A stretch of 13,398 nt of DNA, from the NCBI GenBank assembly GCA_029940175.1, contig JAOZRM010000071.1, positions 1 through 13,398 of the forward strand, given 5' to 3'. Shown in pieces: positions 1 to 7,298 of this stretch. This stretch comes from Candidatus Sabulitectum sp. GTDB lineage: Bacteria > Fermentibacterota > Fermentibacteria > Fermentibacterales > JCC-6. The notes under the pieces were generated by a model that saw only the letters and a program-made list of their open reading frames with translations, was not told where the DNA came from and did not search any database. Position 1 is the stretch's first letter, and each line of letters begins with the position of its first letter. Made by a program: the position numbers and the translations under genes.

Positions 1-158
1 GTTCCATCCCAGGTGATACAGGTTTCACTCTTGAATGTGTCGTACCAGTATTGGTCTGGCCCTGGAACTCCAGGGCCACCGGACCAGTCAGACTGATTGA
101 TTTCGTAGGCGGATGCAGTTAGCAAAGCTATTACAGTAAGAGCGATTGAGAATCTCAT
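1..158 (-). CDS. Secreted protein of unknown function, N-terminal part only
   Basis: The reading frame is open from an ATG at 158-156 to the left edge of the window (52 codons), so the C-terminus is missing. The first 18 or so residues (MRFSIALTVIALLTASAY) form a short Sec signal peptide with an A-S-A cleavage site. The mature part begins with a Trp/Gly/Pro-rich stretch (QSDWSGGPGVPGP) and then WYDTFKSETCITWDG. The ATG lies only two bases after the stop of the 934-residue secreted protein gene, so the two are almost certainly co-transcribed and probably translationally coupled; only a weak GGTGA lies upstream. The role is unknown. The DWSGG-type start looks familiar from large exported proteins of candidate phyla, but that is recollection and assigns no function. 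Confidence 0.75.
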   Translation of the reverse strand, partial: MRFSIALTVIALLTASAYEINQSDWSGGPGVPGPDQYWYDTFKSETCITWDG

Positions 159-160
159 AC

Positions 161-2965
161 TTACAATTCACCATTCTCAAGTTTGACCCAGCCGATACGT
201 ACCGGCATCTGTTCATTGCCGTCCGGTCTGAAAGAGAGCCAGATCTCAGTAATTCTGCGACCCTGCCACTCTGTACTCAGATCAAAGACTTCCATTCTTC
301 CCCAGTCGGAATCAAGTGTACCTATTTCCTCTTCACCGGTTATGTTGTTGATGTCTTTCCAACCCAGATATACGTCACAGTCATCTTCTGTTTTGCCAAT
401 CAGGCTGAGGAAGTGGTAAGAATCGCCATCTATGACTTCACCGTCCATGTCAAGATACATTTTGTTGTCGGCGAGATGGCTGCTGCTTACACTACCCTCA
501 AACATGCCTGAAATTGAGTCGGTATATGCAGTAGTCCAGCCAACCATTGAAGAGATATCATCAGTATACCATGCAGGAGGAGGGCTGGAGGCTGCCTCAG
601 TCATATCCCATGGGTCTTCACGAACCTTGGTTGCCCAGTCATTGGGTTCTATCAGAAAGGTCATTCTGGCTGTGTTGTCTGCTCTGTCCGGTTCACCTAT
701 CCACGGAGTTGCCCGTGCTTCAAGCATGTGCGGACCGATGTCATCTGTGTCTGGCTCCCATTCAAAAACAACATCTCTGTATTCGGATTCCCTGCAATTG
801 CCGGAGCCGTGAGTTAGCCCGGTGAAGTTTATCTCGGAGGAGCCAATGGTTTCTTCCGTTGTAGCGTCGTAAAGATTAACTTGAATACGCATTTTACCTC
901 CAGTGCCCATATTATAGTACCGTGCAATAATATGAACACTCTCACCTGGAACTGCGGTCATATCAACAGTGGCAGTGTCACCTCTGGCTGGAAGAATCGT
1001 CCACACATTGTTGTCTGTAATTCTGACATCTGCTGGAATGGGTGTGGAGAAATCAACCAGTTCAACAAGCCTGGCTTCACCAGGTCCCAGGGTATCTAAG
1101 AATGTAAACGTACCAGTTGGTCCCTCGGTTCCATCCATAACAAATCTGCGGCTGTGATCAAGCAGGCGATTGCTGCAGGCTGCCCAGTACGGGAGATCGG
1201 ATGAATTGAACGAAATTTCATAAGGAGTAGACTCTGCTCTGCAGAAACGGTTCACATAGAAGAGATAGTATTTGTTCTGTGCAGGATTCTCGAACACCTT
1301 TATCCTGGGCAAAACGAAGTGAATTGGTATAGAGGATAGAGTGGTGGCAATACTGGCCTGGTCAGAGTACCCGTCACACCAGAACAGATCATACATCTCC
1401 GGACCTATTCTCAGTATCTGTGTGAAAATGCGCTCCAGTTTGTTGAAAAGATCACCATGAGGCTTGAAGAGCCATTCATTGTAGTACTCGTTGTATTTCG
1501 GGTCAGGCGACTTCACGGGAGGCGTCGGGAGATTGTACAGTGGATCAAACCCGGCATTCCACGGGGGCAGGTGAGTTACACTCTGGTAGATGTACTCTTC
1601 GTTATCCTTTGGCCATCTGTTGGTATACACATACTCTTCGTATGGTGCGTCGAAGGGTATCAGGTTATAGTCCAGCAGCGAGCTGGATATGAAGTTATTA
1701 ACATCGGCTAAATTGTTGGGACTTTGTATGTAACTGCGAAGATTGTATGGGAAGATCCCCTTTGCCTGATGGAGCAGTGCAATGTTGCAGAGCATCAGAA
1801 ACTCCTGCGGAGCTGGTTTGCGGTAGGTGTAGGACTTGTAGTGGAGAGTTGAATCAGTAAGTACTAACGGACCACCTGCGGCTCCGAATGCCTGAGGAAA
1901 GTAGAAGGTTGGTACGTCATTCTCCAGAGCCGGTACAATAGTAGAGTCTATACCTTCTTCAAAGTGGTCTATCAGAAACAGCCAGTCATCATCACACATG
2001 GTTGTAGATGATGAATTGTTTTGGTTTACATATCTGAATGGATAGTAATCGAAGCAGATGAAGGCTGGAGGATTGTCTTCCGGAGGCTGTGGAACACCTC
2101 CAATTGGAGGACCCTGATAAATTGCATTACATACAGCTTCTACTGAAATAGCCTGTCTGGCAAAAGTGCCATTATCAATTCCACCGAAATCAGTGTACTC
2201 ACCTGGAAGTATTGTGTGCAACAGAGAGAAATTCAGAGTGGTTGTTACGGGGAAATCATCATCGTGTTCCGCAATATACTTGATCCATGAAAACAGGCCG
2301 GTGCTTTCAACCTCACTCAGTGCTGGAACAGGTGGAACTGTATTTGCCCATTCCTGTGTGTATAGATTCGGGAAGTAGATTGAGTATTCCTCTTCATCTT
2401 CAATCATTCTTGTTCTCTGTCTGCTGGGTGCTTCATCGAAGATGTAGTAGAACCAGAGGCATTTAAAATCATCCATTTTTCCAGCTACGAACTCATTAAT
2501 TGGGTATATGCCATAAGTCCAGTCCGAATACATATCTGATGCTGAAGAGGTTTGTTGAAGGGAGTCATAGTTTATTGAGGCTTGGGCGTATGCATCATCT
2601 GACGTGAATAACTCTTCCGGATTCCTGAACCAGTTTTTTCTGTTTCCAGCAGCAGCAACCATGTATTGTTCAAGATCGGATGGTGCGTAAACTAACATCA
2701 TGCCGGTTTCATCGCATTTTGTAAGGAATTGACGAAAATCATAATCATTTGCCCAATCCCATCCGTGAGTTCCTTGAATATGTCTCCACATTAAGTCGCA
2801 GATCTGATCCGTTCTGATTCCTCCGAAATGTGGGACAAAAGATGAGTTGATTCTAAGGCCGACAATTGGAATTGAGTTGAACTGCGGTTCAGCAGACAGC
2901 GAGGAACTTGCCAGGACTATGATAAATCCTGCTGTAATCACTGCATTCAGTAAAAGACTTTTCAT
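161..2965 (-). CDS. Large secreted multidomain protein (possible barrel-type hydrolase region, CARDB-like domain, C-terminal beta-sandwich)
   Basis: 934 residues. Residues 1-25 are a Sec signal peptide ending in L-S-A before EPQ. Residues 30-640 resemble no family I can name with confidence. They contain features seen in TIM-barrel glycoside hydrolases, for example an aromatic strand ending in IFDEAP (175-180, with E178 as a possible acid), ICFDYYPF, and a late KGIFPYNLRSY strand, but catalytic residues cannot be assigned. Residues 645-781 look like a CARDB-type Ig-like domain (ADVRI..., a buried VPGESVHIIARYYNMG strand, RADNTARMTFLI). Residues 782-934 are rich in Trp, Asp and Gly and look like a beta-sandwich, possibly carbohydrate-binding. 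The start is well supported by GGGGAG at 2976-2971, five bases before the ATG. It is the first gene of a two-gene or longer minus-strand unit and has its own elaborate upstream region. A surface or extracellular polysaccharide-related role is inference only. Confidence 0.85.
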   Translation of the reverse strand: MKSLLLNAVITAGFIIVLASSSLSAEPQFNSIPIVGLRINSSFVPHFGGIRTDQICDLMWRHIQGTHGWDWANDYDFRQFLTKCDETGMMLVYAPSDLEQYMVAAAGNRKNWFRNPEELFTSDDAYAQASINYDSLQQTSSASDMYSDWTYGIYPINEFVAGKMDDFKCLWFYYIFDEAPSRQRTRMIEDEEEYSIYFPNLYTQEWANTVPPVPALSEVESTGLFSWIKYIAEHDDDFPVTTTLNFSLLHTILPGEYTDFGGIDNGTFARQAISVEAVCNAIYQGPPIGGVPQPPEDNPPAFICFDYYPFRYVNQNNSSSTTMCDDDWLFLIDHFEEGIDSTIVPALENDVPTFYFPQAFGAAGGPLVLTDSTLHYKSYTYRKPAPQEFLMLCNIALLHQAKGIFPYNLRSYIQSPNNLADVNNFISSSLLDYNLIPFDAPYEEYVYTNRWPKDNEEYIYQSVTHLPPWNAGFDPLYNLPTPPVKSPDPKYNEYYNEWLFKPHGDLFNKLERIFTQILRIGPEMYDLFWCDGYSDQASIATTLSSIPIHFVLPRIKVFENPAQNKYYLFYVNRFCRAESTPYEISFNSSDLPYWAACSNRLLDHSRRFVMDGTEGPTGTFTFLDTLGPGEARLVELVDFSTPIPADVRITDNNVWTILPARGDTATVDMTAVPGESVHIIARYYNMGTGGKMRIQVNLYDATTEETIGSSEINFTGLTHGSGNCRESEYRDVVFEWEPDTDDIGPHMLEARATPWIGEPDRADNTARMTFLIEPNDWATKVREDPWDMTEAASSPPPAWYTDDISSMVGWTTAYTDSISGMFEGSVSSSHLADNKMYLDMDGEVIDGDSYHFLSLIGKTEDDCDVYLGWKDINNITGEEEIGTLDSDWGRMEVFDLSTEWQGRRITEIWLSFRPDGNEQMPVRIGWVKLENGEL

Positions 2966-2980
2966 GAAAACTCCCCTGTT

Positions 2981-3017
2981 CCGGTGATATTAACAAACTA
3001 CAAACGAATATCACAGG
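2981..3017. promoter_or_regulatory. Inverted repeat, probable operator or leader hairpin
   Basis: GTGATATT (2984-2991) and its exact reverse complement AATATCAC (3007-3014) are separated by 15 bases. After one mismatch, CC at 2981-2982 also pairs with GG at 3016-3017. The half-sites are 23 bp apart, about two helical turns, which suits a dimeric regulator. The right half overlaps the putative -10 of the minus-strand promoter and the left half lies just upstream of the ribosome binding site. A repressor operator is the simplest reading. A hairpin in the RNA is less likely, because transcription would start inside the dyad. Confidence 0.5.
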
Positions 3018-3038
3018 TAATGGGGGGGGGGATGTCAA
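3010..3038 (-). promoter_or_regulatory. Putative promoter with a C10 spacer tract, for the 934-residue secreted protein
   Basis: On the minus strand a perfect TTGACA (3038-3033) is followed by a 17-base spacer and TGTGAT (3015-3010, four of six matches to TATAAT). Transcription would begin near 3003, leaving a leader of about 38 bases before the ATG at 2965. Ten consecutive C (plus-strand G, 3031-3022) fill most of the spacer. The -35 box and spacing are convincing; the -10 is only fair, so the promoter is a prediction. Confidence 0.45.
3022..3031. repeat. Homopolymer tract G10/C10
   Basis: Ten G in a row on the plus strand, lying in the spacer of the putative minus-strand promoter of the 934-residue secreted protein. 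No other homopolymer of this length was noticed in the window. Tracts of this length are prone to slipped-strand length changes, and also to sequencing and assembly error. Confidence 0.9.
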
Positions 3039-3088
3039 GAGGATATATGGAAGCCCGGGGGTTTCAAAAGACTCTTTGCATTATGGCT

Positions 3089-3115
3089 TCATATTCACTG
3101 CTTGAAGAAATATGA
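3089..3115. repeat. Small inverted repeat in the intergenic region
   Basis: TCATATT (3089-3095) pairs exactly with AATATGA (3109-3115) across 13 bases. An alternative, mutually exclusive stem, CTTCA (3087-3091) with TGAAG (3103-3107), uses overlapping bases. It lies 51 to 77 bp upstream of the TTGACA box of the minus-strand promoter. It could be an upstream regulator site or chance. The rest of the 249-bp gap 2966-3214 holds no credible gene. Confidence 0.25.
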
Positions 3116-3168
3116 TCAGAAGAGCAACTCAGGAAGCGCCGAATACGGAATCGTACTTTTGGTGCTGT

Positions 3169-3200
3169 GGGAGGCGGCAGTTGAAAACTACCGCCTGCCC
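3169..3200 (-). terminator. Strong hairpin after the propeller lipoprotein gene
   Basis: The outer stem pairs GGGAGGCGG (3169-3177) with CCGCCTGCCC (3191-3200) with one bulged base, and inside it AGTT/AACT pairs around a three-base loop. On the minus strand it begins 14 bases after the stop of the lipoprotein gene (3215). No U-run follows (the minus strand continues ACAGCACC), so it is not a textbook intrinsic terminator. It may act as a Rho-linked end, a transcript 3'-end stabiliser, or a U-less terminator. Confidence 0.5.
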
Positions 3201-3214
3201 GATAAATTGTTACT

Positions 3215-4336
3215 TTACTGAACCATGAAAAGCTGCTGGTAACCCAGTTCCGGATCTTCCTCCCAGGCTAGAATACCGTTGGGTCCCAGAGAAAACTTCC
3301 AGGTCCAGCCGGACTCGGGAAAAACCTTGTGACCGATTAGTACGCCTTCCAGGTCGAAGATGTCGAAGAATGGCTGTTCCATTGTTCCACGCTGTACCCA
3401 GATGTTGCCATCAGGTCCGATATCCACGCTGATCACCATGTCGTGGTATGGTTCCGGTGTGAATTCACCCATACCCTGAGCGCCCATCTGACTGAAAAAT
3501 GCCTCCATGTAGATTTTCTCATCAGCTATTTGTTCAGGGGTTTTGGCAACAGGCTCAAGAGGCATAGTGATTGTAAAAGCCTCGGTCCCATCAGGAAACC
3601 AGCCATGAACCGTATAGTCTTCGGAAACTTTCAGGGCGAAAAGAATTAATTCTTCATTTCCACCCATGGCGATACCCAGAAGGAAATCGTTGATAAGGTC
3701 AGAGCTGTTGGCGATGAGGTCACTGATTGATAGTTCCATAGAGTCTTCCCACAGGGAAAGTTCGTAATCCTCTGCACCGTAGGGATATATAACTACCCTT
3801 CTGAACATCACAAAGCTACCTTCACCCGCCTCTTCAAAGTCAGGCTTATAGGAGGCAAACATGCTGTCTGATATAGCAACACTCTGCATTGGCGGATTTT
3901 GAGCCCAATGTGAAATCTCTTCCAGGTAATTGAGAGAATCATCAAAAACAACAAAACCCTGCTTCATCATGTTAAGAGCAACAACATTGCCACCGATCTG
4001 GAAAAATTCAAAAGTGGCAAATGAGAGTTCTCCGGGGCCGCTGCCGTTCCGGGAGATCTGTCTGATGTATTCGCCGGAAGGAGTGTACTCCTTGAAACAG
4101 GCAGCACCATTGTCAAGAACAAGAATATTACCTGAAACCAGGTGGTACTCCGCATCGGTAAGAATGCCGAATGTGTTGGTGGAATCTCCAAGCTCTTCAC
4201 CTATGTATCCTGTAATCTCAAGGGTATCCACAGGCAATGAAAGAGTTTCCGCCCCTTCTGAAACTGCTTCTTCCTCCCCTGCACCGCAGGAAGAAAGAAG
4301 GATTAAAGCAAAAACAGCAAAGAAAAGTATCTTCAT
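3215..4336 (-). CDS. Six-bladed beta-propeller-like lipoprotein
   Basis: 373 residues. It starts with a lipoprotein signal peptide: MKILFFAVFALILL followed by the lipobox L-S-S-C, with C17 as the lipidated residue. A Glu-rich linker (GEEEAVSEGAE) follows. The body shows blade-like repeats typical of six-bladed propellers of the NHL/DUF5128 kind: LVLDNGAACFKEYTPSGEYI, then a GSGPGEL turn, VVFDDSLNYLEEI, ISVDIGPDGNIWVQ, and a final FSLGPNGILAWEED. The GxGPGE turn is characteristic of these proteins in Bacteroidota and candidate phyla. The ligand and role are unknown; such proteins are envelope-anchored and often of unknown function. The ATG at 4336 is supported by GGAG (4346-4343) six bases upstream. 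It is transcribed divergently from gpsA and followed by a hairpin, so it is probably a single-gene unit. Confidence 0.8.
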   Translation of the reverse strand: MKILFFAVFALILLSSCGAGEEEAVSEGAETLSLPVDTLEITGYIGEELGDSTNTFGILTDAEYHLVSGNILVLDNGAACFKEYTPSGEYIRQISRNGSGPGELSFATFEFFQIGGNVVALNMMKQGFVVFDDSLNYLEEISHWAQNPPMQSVAISDSMFASYKPDFEEAGEGSFVMFRRVVIYPYGAEDYELSLWEDSMELSISDLIANSSDLINDFLLGIAMGGNEELILFALKVSEDYTVHGWFPDGTEAFTITMPLEPVAKTPEQIADEKIYMEAFFSQMGAQGMGEFTPEPYHDMVISVDIGPDGNIWVQRGTMEQPFFDIFDLEGVLIGHKVFPESGWTWKFSLGPNGILAWEEDPELGYQQLFMVQ

Positions 4337-4381
4337 TTTTTTCTCCGTTCAAATAGGTTAACATGTATAAGTTAATACGAA

Positions 4382-4409
4382 TTTCGGGAATGTCAAAAAA
4401 TTCCTGAAA
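4382..4409. promoter_or_regulatory. Inverted repeat and -35-like box in the divergent intergenic region
   Basis: The 110-bp gap between the lipoprotein gene and gpsA holds TTTCGGGAA (4382-4390) and TTCCTGAAA (4401-4409), a 9-bp dyad with one central mismatch and a 10-base centre. The centre carries TGTCAA (4391-4396), which on the minus strand is a perfect TTGACA box 55 bases upstream of the lipoprotein ATG. A matching -10 at standard spacing is poor (AACTTA). On the plus strand TATATT (4413-4418) could be a -10 for gpsA without a good -35. A shared operator for both divergent genes is possible. Confidence 0.35.
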
Positions 4410-4446
4410 CAGTATATTCTGTTTAACGGGGGAAGGAGCCTTCTGG

Positions 4447-5418
4447 ATGAAAATAACAGTACTAGGCTGTGGAAGATGGGGCAGTTTTCATCTCTGGTAT
4501 GCAGCCGAACAGGGGTATCAGGTAACAGGGTGGGAACCGGCGAACAGCGAGAATTTTGCCATGCTTGTAAAGAACAGATCAAACCCGTATCTAACCCTGC
4601 CGGATTCAGTAAAGTTAACGACGAATCTGGAGGAAGCTCTTACCGCTGATCAGATCATTATCTCGGTACCGGCACAGCTTTTTCGCGGACTGGCAGCACA
4701 ACTGTCAGAGTATGATCTTTCCGGTGTCGATGTTGTTCTGTGCATGAAGGGGCTTGAGTTGTCCACAGGTAAGAGGCTTTCAGTAGTTGCTGAAGAGGAG
4801 GGATTGAATCCTCGTTCTGTAAGTATCTGGGTTGGCCCCGGGCATCCGCAGGACTTTGTAACAGGCGTTCCCGGTTGCATGCTGATAAGCTCACTGGATG
4901 AGGAAGCTTCCATTAGAATTACAGAGAGAATGGGTTCGCCTCTTGTAAGAATGTACCGTTCCACCGACCTTATCGGCTGTGAGATCGGAGCTGCAGCCAA
5001 GAATGTAGTCGGCATTGCTGCAGGAATGCTGGACGGCATGAAGATGAGTGGACTCAAGGGTGCTCTTATGGCAAGAGCTCCACAGGAGGTCGCCCGTCTG
5101 GTTCAGGCATCCGGCGGCGACTGGAGAAGCGTTTACGGTCTTTCACATCTGGGAGATTACGAGGCCACACTATTCTCAAGATTCAGCAGAAACAGGAGTT
5201 TTGGGGAATCTCTGGTGAGAGAGAAAAAAATGAGCGGTCTTGCTGAAGGAGTACCAACTTCTCATGCTATGCTTTCTCTTGCTGAAAAACTTTCTGTGGA
5301 ACTTCCTATAACATCCATGGTACGAAGTATTATTGACGGAGAAACAGATTTGAGAACAGCAATAGGAGAACTTTTCCTGCGACCGCAAAAGGAAGAATTC
5401 AGTGCTTCACTTGAATAA
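4447..5418 (+). CDS. gpsA: Glycerol-3-phosphate dehydrogenase [NAD(P)+]
   Basis: 323 residues, close to the usual length of about 330. The enzyme reduces dihydroxyacetone phosphate to sn-glycerol 3-phosphate in the cytoplasm, the first step of phospholipid backbone synthesis. An N-terminal Rossmann fold starts with VLGCGRWGSFHLWYA (residues 4-18), followed by IIISVPAQ and the substrate-region signature CMKGLE. The C-terminal helical domain has the conserved lysine in GAAAKNVVGIAAGMLDG (K185) and the late SHLGDYEATLFSRFSRN motif. The usual GPSFA-type loop reads GPGHPQDF here, a departure from the common GpsA form. The start ATG has GGAAGGAG eight bases upstream. It heads the plus-strand cluster, and its end overlaps the next gene by 17 bp. 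Confidence 0.9.
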   Translation: MKITVLGCGRWGSFHLWYAAEQGYQVTGWEPANSENFAMLVKNRSNPYLTLPDSVKLTTNLEEALTADQIIISVPAQLFRGLAAQLSEYDLSGVDVVLCMKGLELSTGKRLSVVAEEEGLNPRSVSIWVGPGHPQDFVTGVPGCMLISSLDEEASIRITERMGSPLVRMYRSTDLIGCEIGAAAKNVVGIAAGMLDGMKMSGLKGALMARAPQEVARLVQASGGDWRSVYGLSHLGDYEATLFSRFSRNRSFGESLVREKKMSGLAEGVPTSHAMLSLAEKLSVELPITSMVRSIIDGETDLRTAIGELFLRPQKEEFSASLE

Positions 5419-6532
5419 ATTGCTTTGTATTTTTGTATTACTGATAGCAGTAGGGCTGGCTTCCGCAGAAGAGAACTGCAGGTACTTCTGGGTGGTCAGG
5501 GATGGCCTTTCAACCCCGGAAGAAATCGATGAATTACTCATAAGAGCCCAAGCTGCCGGTGCTAACGGAGTATTGGTTCAGGTGGTGGGCAGGGGAGAGG
5601 CTTACTATAAATCTGAACTTCTTCCTTCGGCTGATTTTTCCGGTTTTGAAGATCCTCTCCAGTATGTGATTCAGAAGGCAGTACCAATGGGCATGGAGGT
5701 TCATGCCTGGGTAAATGCCTATCTGGTGTGGTCTGCGCCATGGGAACCGGAATCTCCAGACCATATTTATCATACGCACCCTGAGTGGTTTACATCTCAC
5801 ATCAATGGACGGAGCTCAAGATCCTACACCCAGGAACAAGCGGAAGCAGTGGGTCTTGTAGGCGCAACATTGTCACCTGCCTTCCCCGGTGTGAGAAGAT
5901 TCATAACAGACGTTGCTGTTGAAATAGCAGAAAACTACAATATCCATGGTATTCATCTTGATTACATCAGATATCCCAATTCTTCTTTTGGATATTCACC
6001 GGAAGAACTGGAGCTTTTCAAAATTGCCACCGGTTTCACCCCGGAAGAAGAGCCGGAGCAGTGGGGTATATGGAGGCAGCAGCAGGTAACAGAAACTGTA
6101 TCTACTGTTCGGGCTTCACTGAGATCTGTAGATCCGGGAGTACTTCTTTCATGCGCCGTGATGGCAAATCCTTACTCGGCTGCATCAGAATTCTCCTGCG
6201 ACTGGCAGACCTGGTTAACCCGCGGACTGGTTGATTTTGTCTGCCCTATGGCTTATACCTCAGATCCTGAGCGGGCTCTTGAACTGGCAGCATCCACCAC
6301 TTCGATGTATCCCGAAAAGGTTGTATACGGAATCGGTGTCTGGAATCAGACGGTAAGTAATGCTCTTGCAGGTGCGGAGGAAGCATTGTCACTGGGTGCC
6401 GGTGGAATATGTGTGTTCAGTTTGAATTCACTGCCTTCCGGTGGAGAGCAGACTATTAGAAGAAGCTGGGGAACCGGAGCACCGGAGCACGGTGTATCTC
6501 CTGCATATTTTAACAGAGTGAGGATACCTTGA
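5402..6532 (+). CDS. Secreted GHL10/YngK-type glycoside-hydrolase-like protein
   Basis: 376 residues with a Sec signal peptide (MLHLNKLLCIFVLLIAVGLASA, cleavage after A-S-A). The mature protein looks like the glycosyl-hydrolase-like 10 (DUF187) TIM-barrel family: an initial FWVVRDGLSTPEEIDELL segment, GANGVLVQVVGRGEAYY (strand 2), MEVHAWVNAYLVW, and the hallmark GIHLDYIRYP (184-192, with D187 in the barrel core), later VDFVCPMAYTSD and KVVYGIGVWNQ. Family members are exported and thought to act on wall or surface glycans, but a defined substrate is not established. The GTG start is chosen because AAGGAAG (5389-5395) lies six bases before it; a TTG at 5411 is less well placed. The last four bases overlap the next gene, so the genes are translationally coupled. 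Confidence 0.8.
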   Translation: MLHLNKLLCIFVLLIAVGLASAEENCRYFWVVRDGLSTPEEIDELLIRAQAAGANGVLVQVVGRGEAYYKSELLPSADFSGFEDPLQYVIQKAVPMGMEVHAWVNAYLVWSAPWEPESPDHIYHTHPEWFTSHINGRSSRSYTQEQAEAVGLVGATLSPAFPGVRRFITDVAVEIAENYNIHGIHLDYIRYPNSSFGYSPEELELFKIATGFTPEEEPEQWGIWRQQQVTETVSTVRASLRSVDPGVLLSCAVMANPYSAASEFSCDWQTWLTRGLVDFVCPMAYTSDPERALELAASTTSMYPEKVVYGIGVWNQTVSNALAGAEEALSLGAGGICVFSLNSLPSGGEQTIRRSWGTGAPEHGVSPAYFNRVRIP

Positions 6533-7290
6533 ATTTAGCAGTGCTGGCCAGTGGATCATCAGGGAATGCTCTGGCAATAGAACACAGGGGACAGATGCTT
6601 TTTTTTGATGCAGGTCTAAGCGGCAAGCAGCATCTTCTTCGCCTGGAAAGTTCCCGGTTGCCCAAAGCCGAACCAGTTGGGCTTTTTCTCAGCCACGAGC
6701 ATGGTGATCATTCCAGGGCTGCTGGAATACTTGCGAGAAAATGGCAGATACCTGTGTTTGGTACAGAGGGCACCATACACGGTTCAAAACTTGTGGGACA
6801 GAAACTTCATGGTCTTGAATATTTCTCCAATGGAGACACTGTTCAAGTGGGGCACTTCACGGTCCAACCCTGGAGCATTTCTCACGATGCCAGAGATCCA
6901 AGTGGCTTCACTGTTACAGCAGAAGGTCGTAAACTAGGCATTGCTACTGATATGGGCGTATTCAGTCCACTTGTGCAAACTATGCTTGAGGGATGTCATG
7001 GGCTTGTCTTTGAATTTAACCATGATACTGATATGCTCTGGAATGGTTCATACCCCTGGCCGCTGAAACAGAGAATTGCTTCAGGCGAGGGGCACCTTTC
7101 CAATGATGACGCTGCTGAGGCACTGGGTATGATAGTGCATAAGGAGCTGAAGTTCTGCGTGGCAGCCCATCTCAGTCAGGAAAACAACACTGCTGACCTG
7201 GCATTAAGAAGCTGTATGCAGGTCGCCGAAGAAAGATTTAGAGTTCTTGCGGGAAAGCCTTATCAGGCTCTACCCTTCTTTGAAGTATAG
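6529..7290 (+). CDS. YycJ/WalJ-type MBL-fold metallohydrolase
   Basis: 253 residues, cytoplasmic (no signal peptide). It has the full metallo-beta-lactamase-fold metal-site set: SHEHGDH (H56, H58, D60, H61), SHD (H119), ATDMG (D141), FEFNHD (H165) and AHLSQENN (H214). The WNGSYPWPLKQRIASGEGHLSNDDAAE segment (171-196) is distinctive of the YycJ/WalJ subgroup. A Bacillus YycJ has been described as a 5'-3' double-strand DNA exonuclease, and in Firmicutes the gene sits with the WalRK wall-stress regulators; the role here is not known. It begins with TTG (6529), overlapping the previous stop codon (TTGA arrangement), with GAGTGAGGA just upstream. The next gene's Shine-Dalgarno sequence overlaps its own stop. 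Confidence 0.85.
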   Translation: MNLAVLASGSSGNALAIEHRGQMLFFDAGLSGKQHLLRLESSRLPKAEPVGLFLSHEHGDHSRAAGILARKWQIPVFGTEGTIHGSKLVGQKLHGLEYFSNGDTVQVGHFTVQPWSISHDARDPSGFTVTAEGRKLGIATDMGVFSPLVQTMLEGCHGLVFEFNHDTDMLWNGSYPWPLKQRIASGEGHLSNDDAAEALGMIVHKELKFCVAAHLSQENNTADLALRSCMQVAEERFRVLAGKPYQALPFFEV

Positions 7291-7298
7291 GAGGCATT

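Noticed and set aside
3032..3118. A 28-codon plus-strand frame starting ATG TCA AGA after the G10 tract
   Set aside because: The G run is not a convincing ribosome binding site by itself, the frame has no recognisable features, and it overlaps the putative promoter of the opposite strand.
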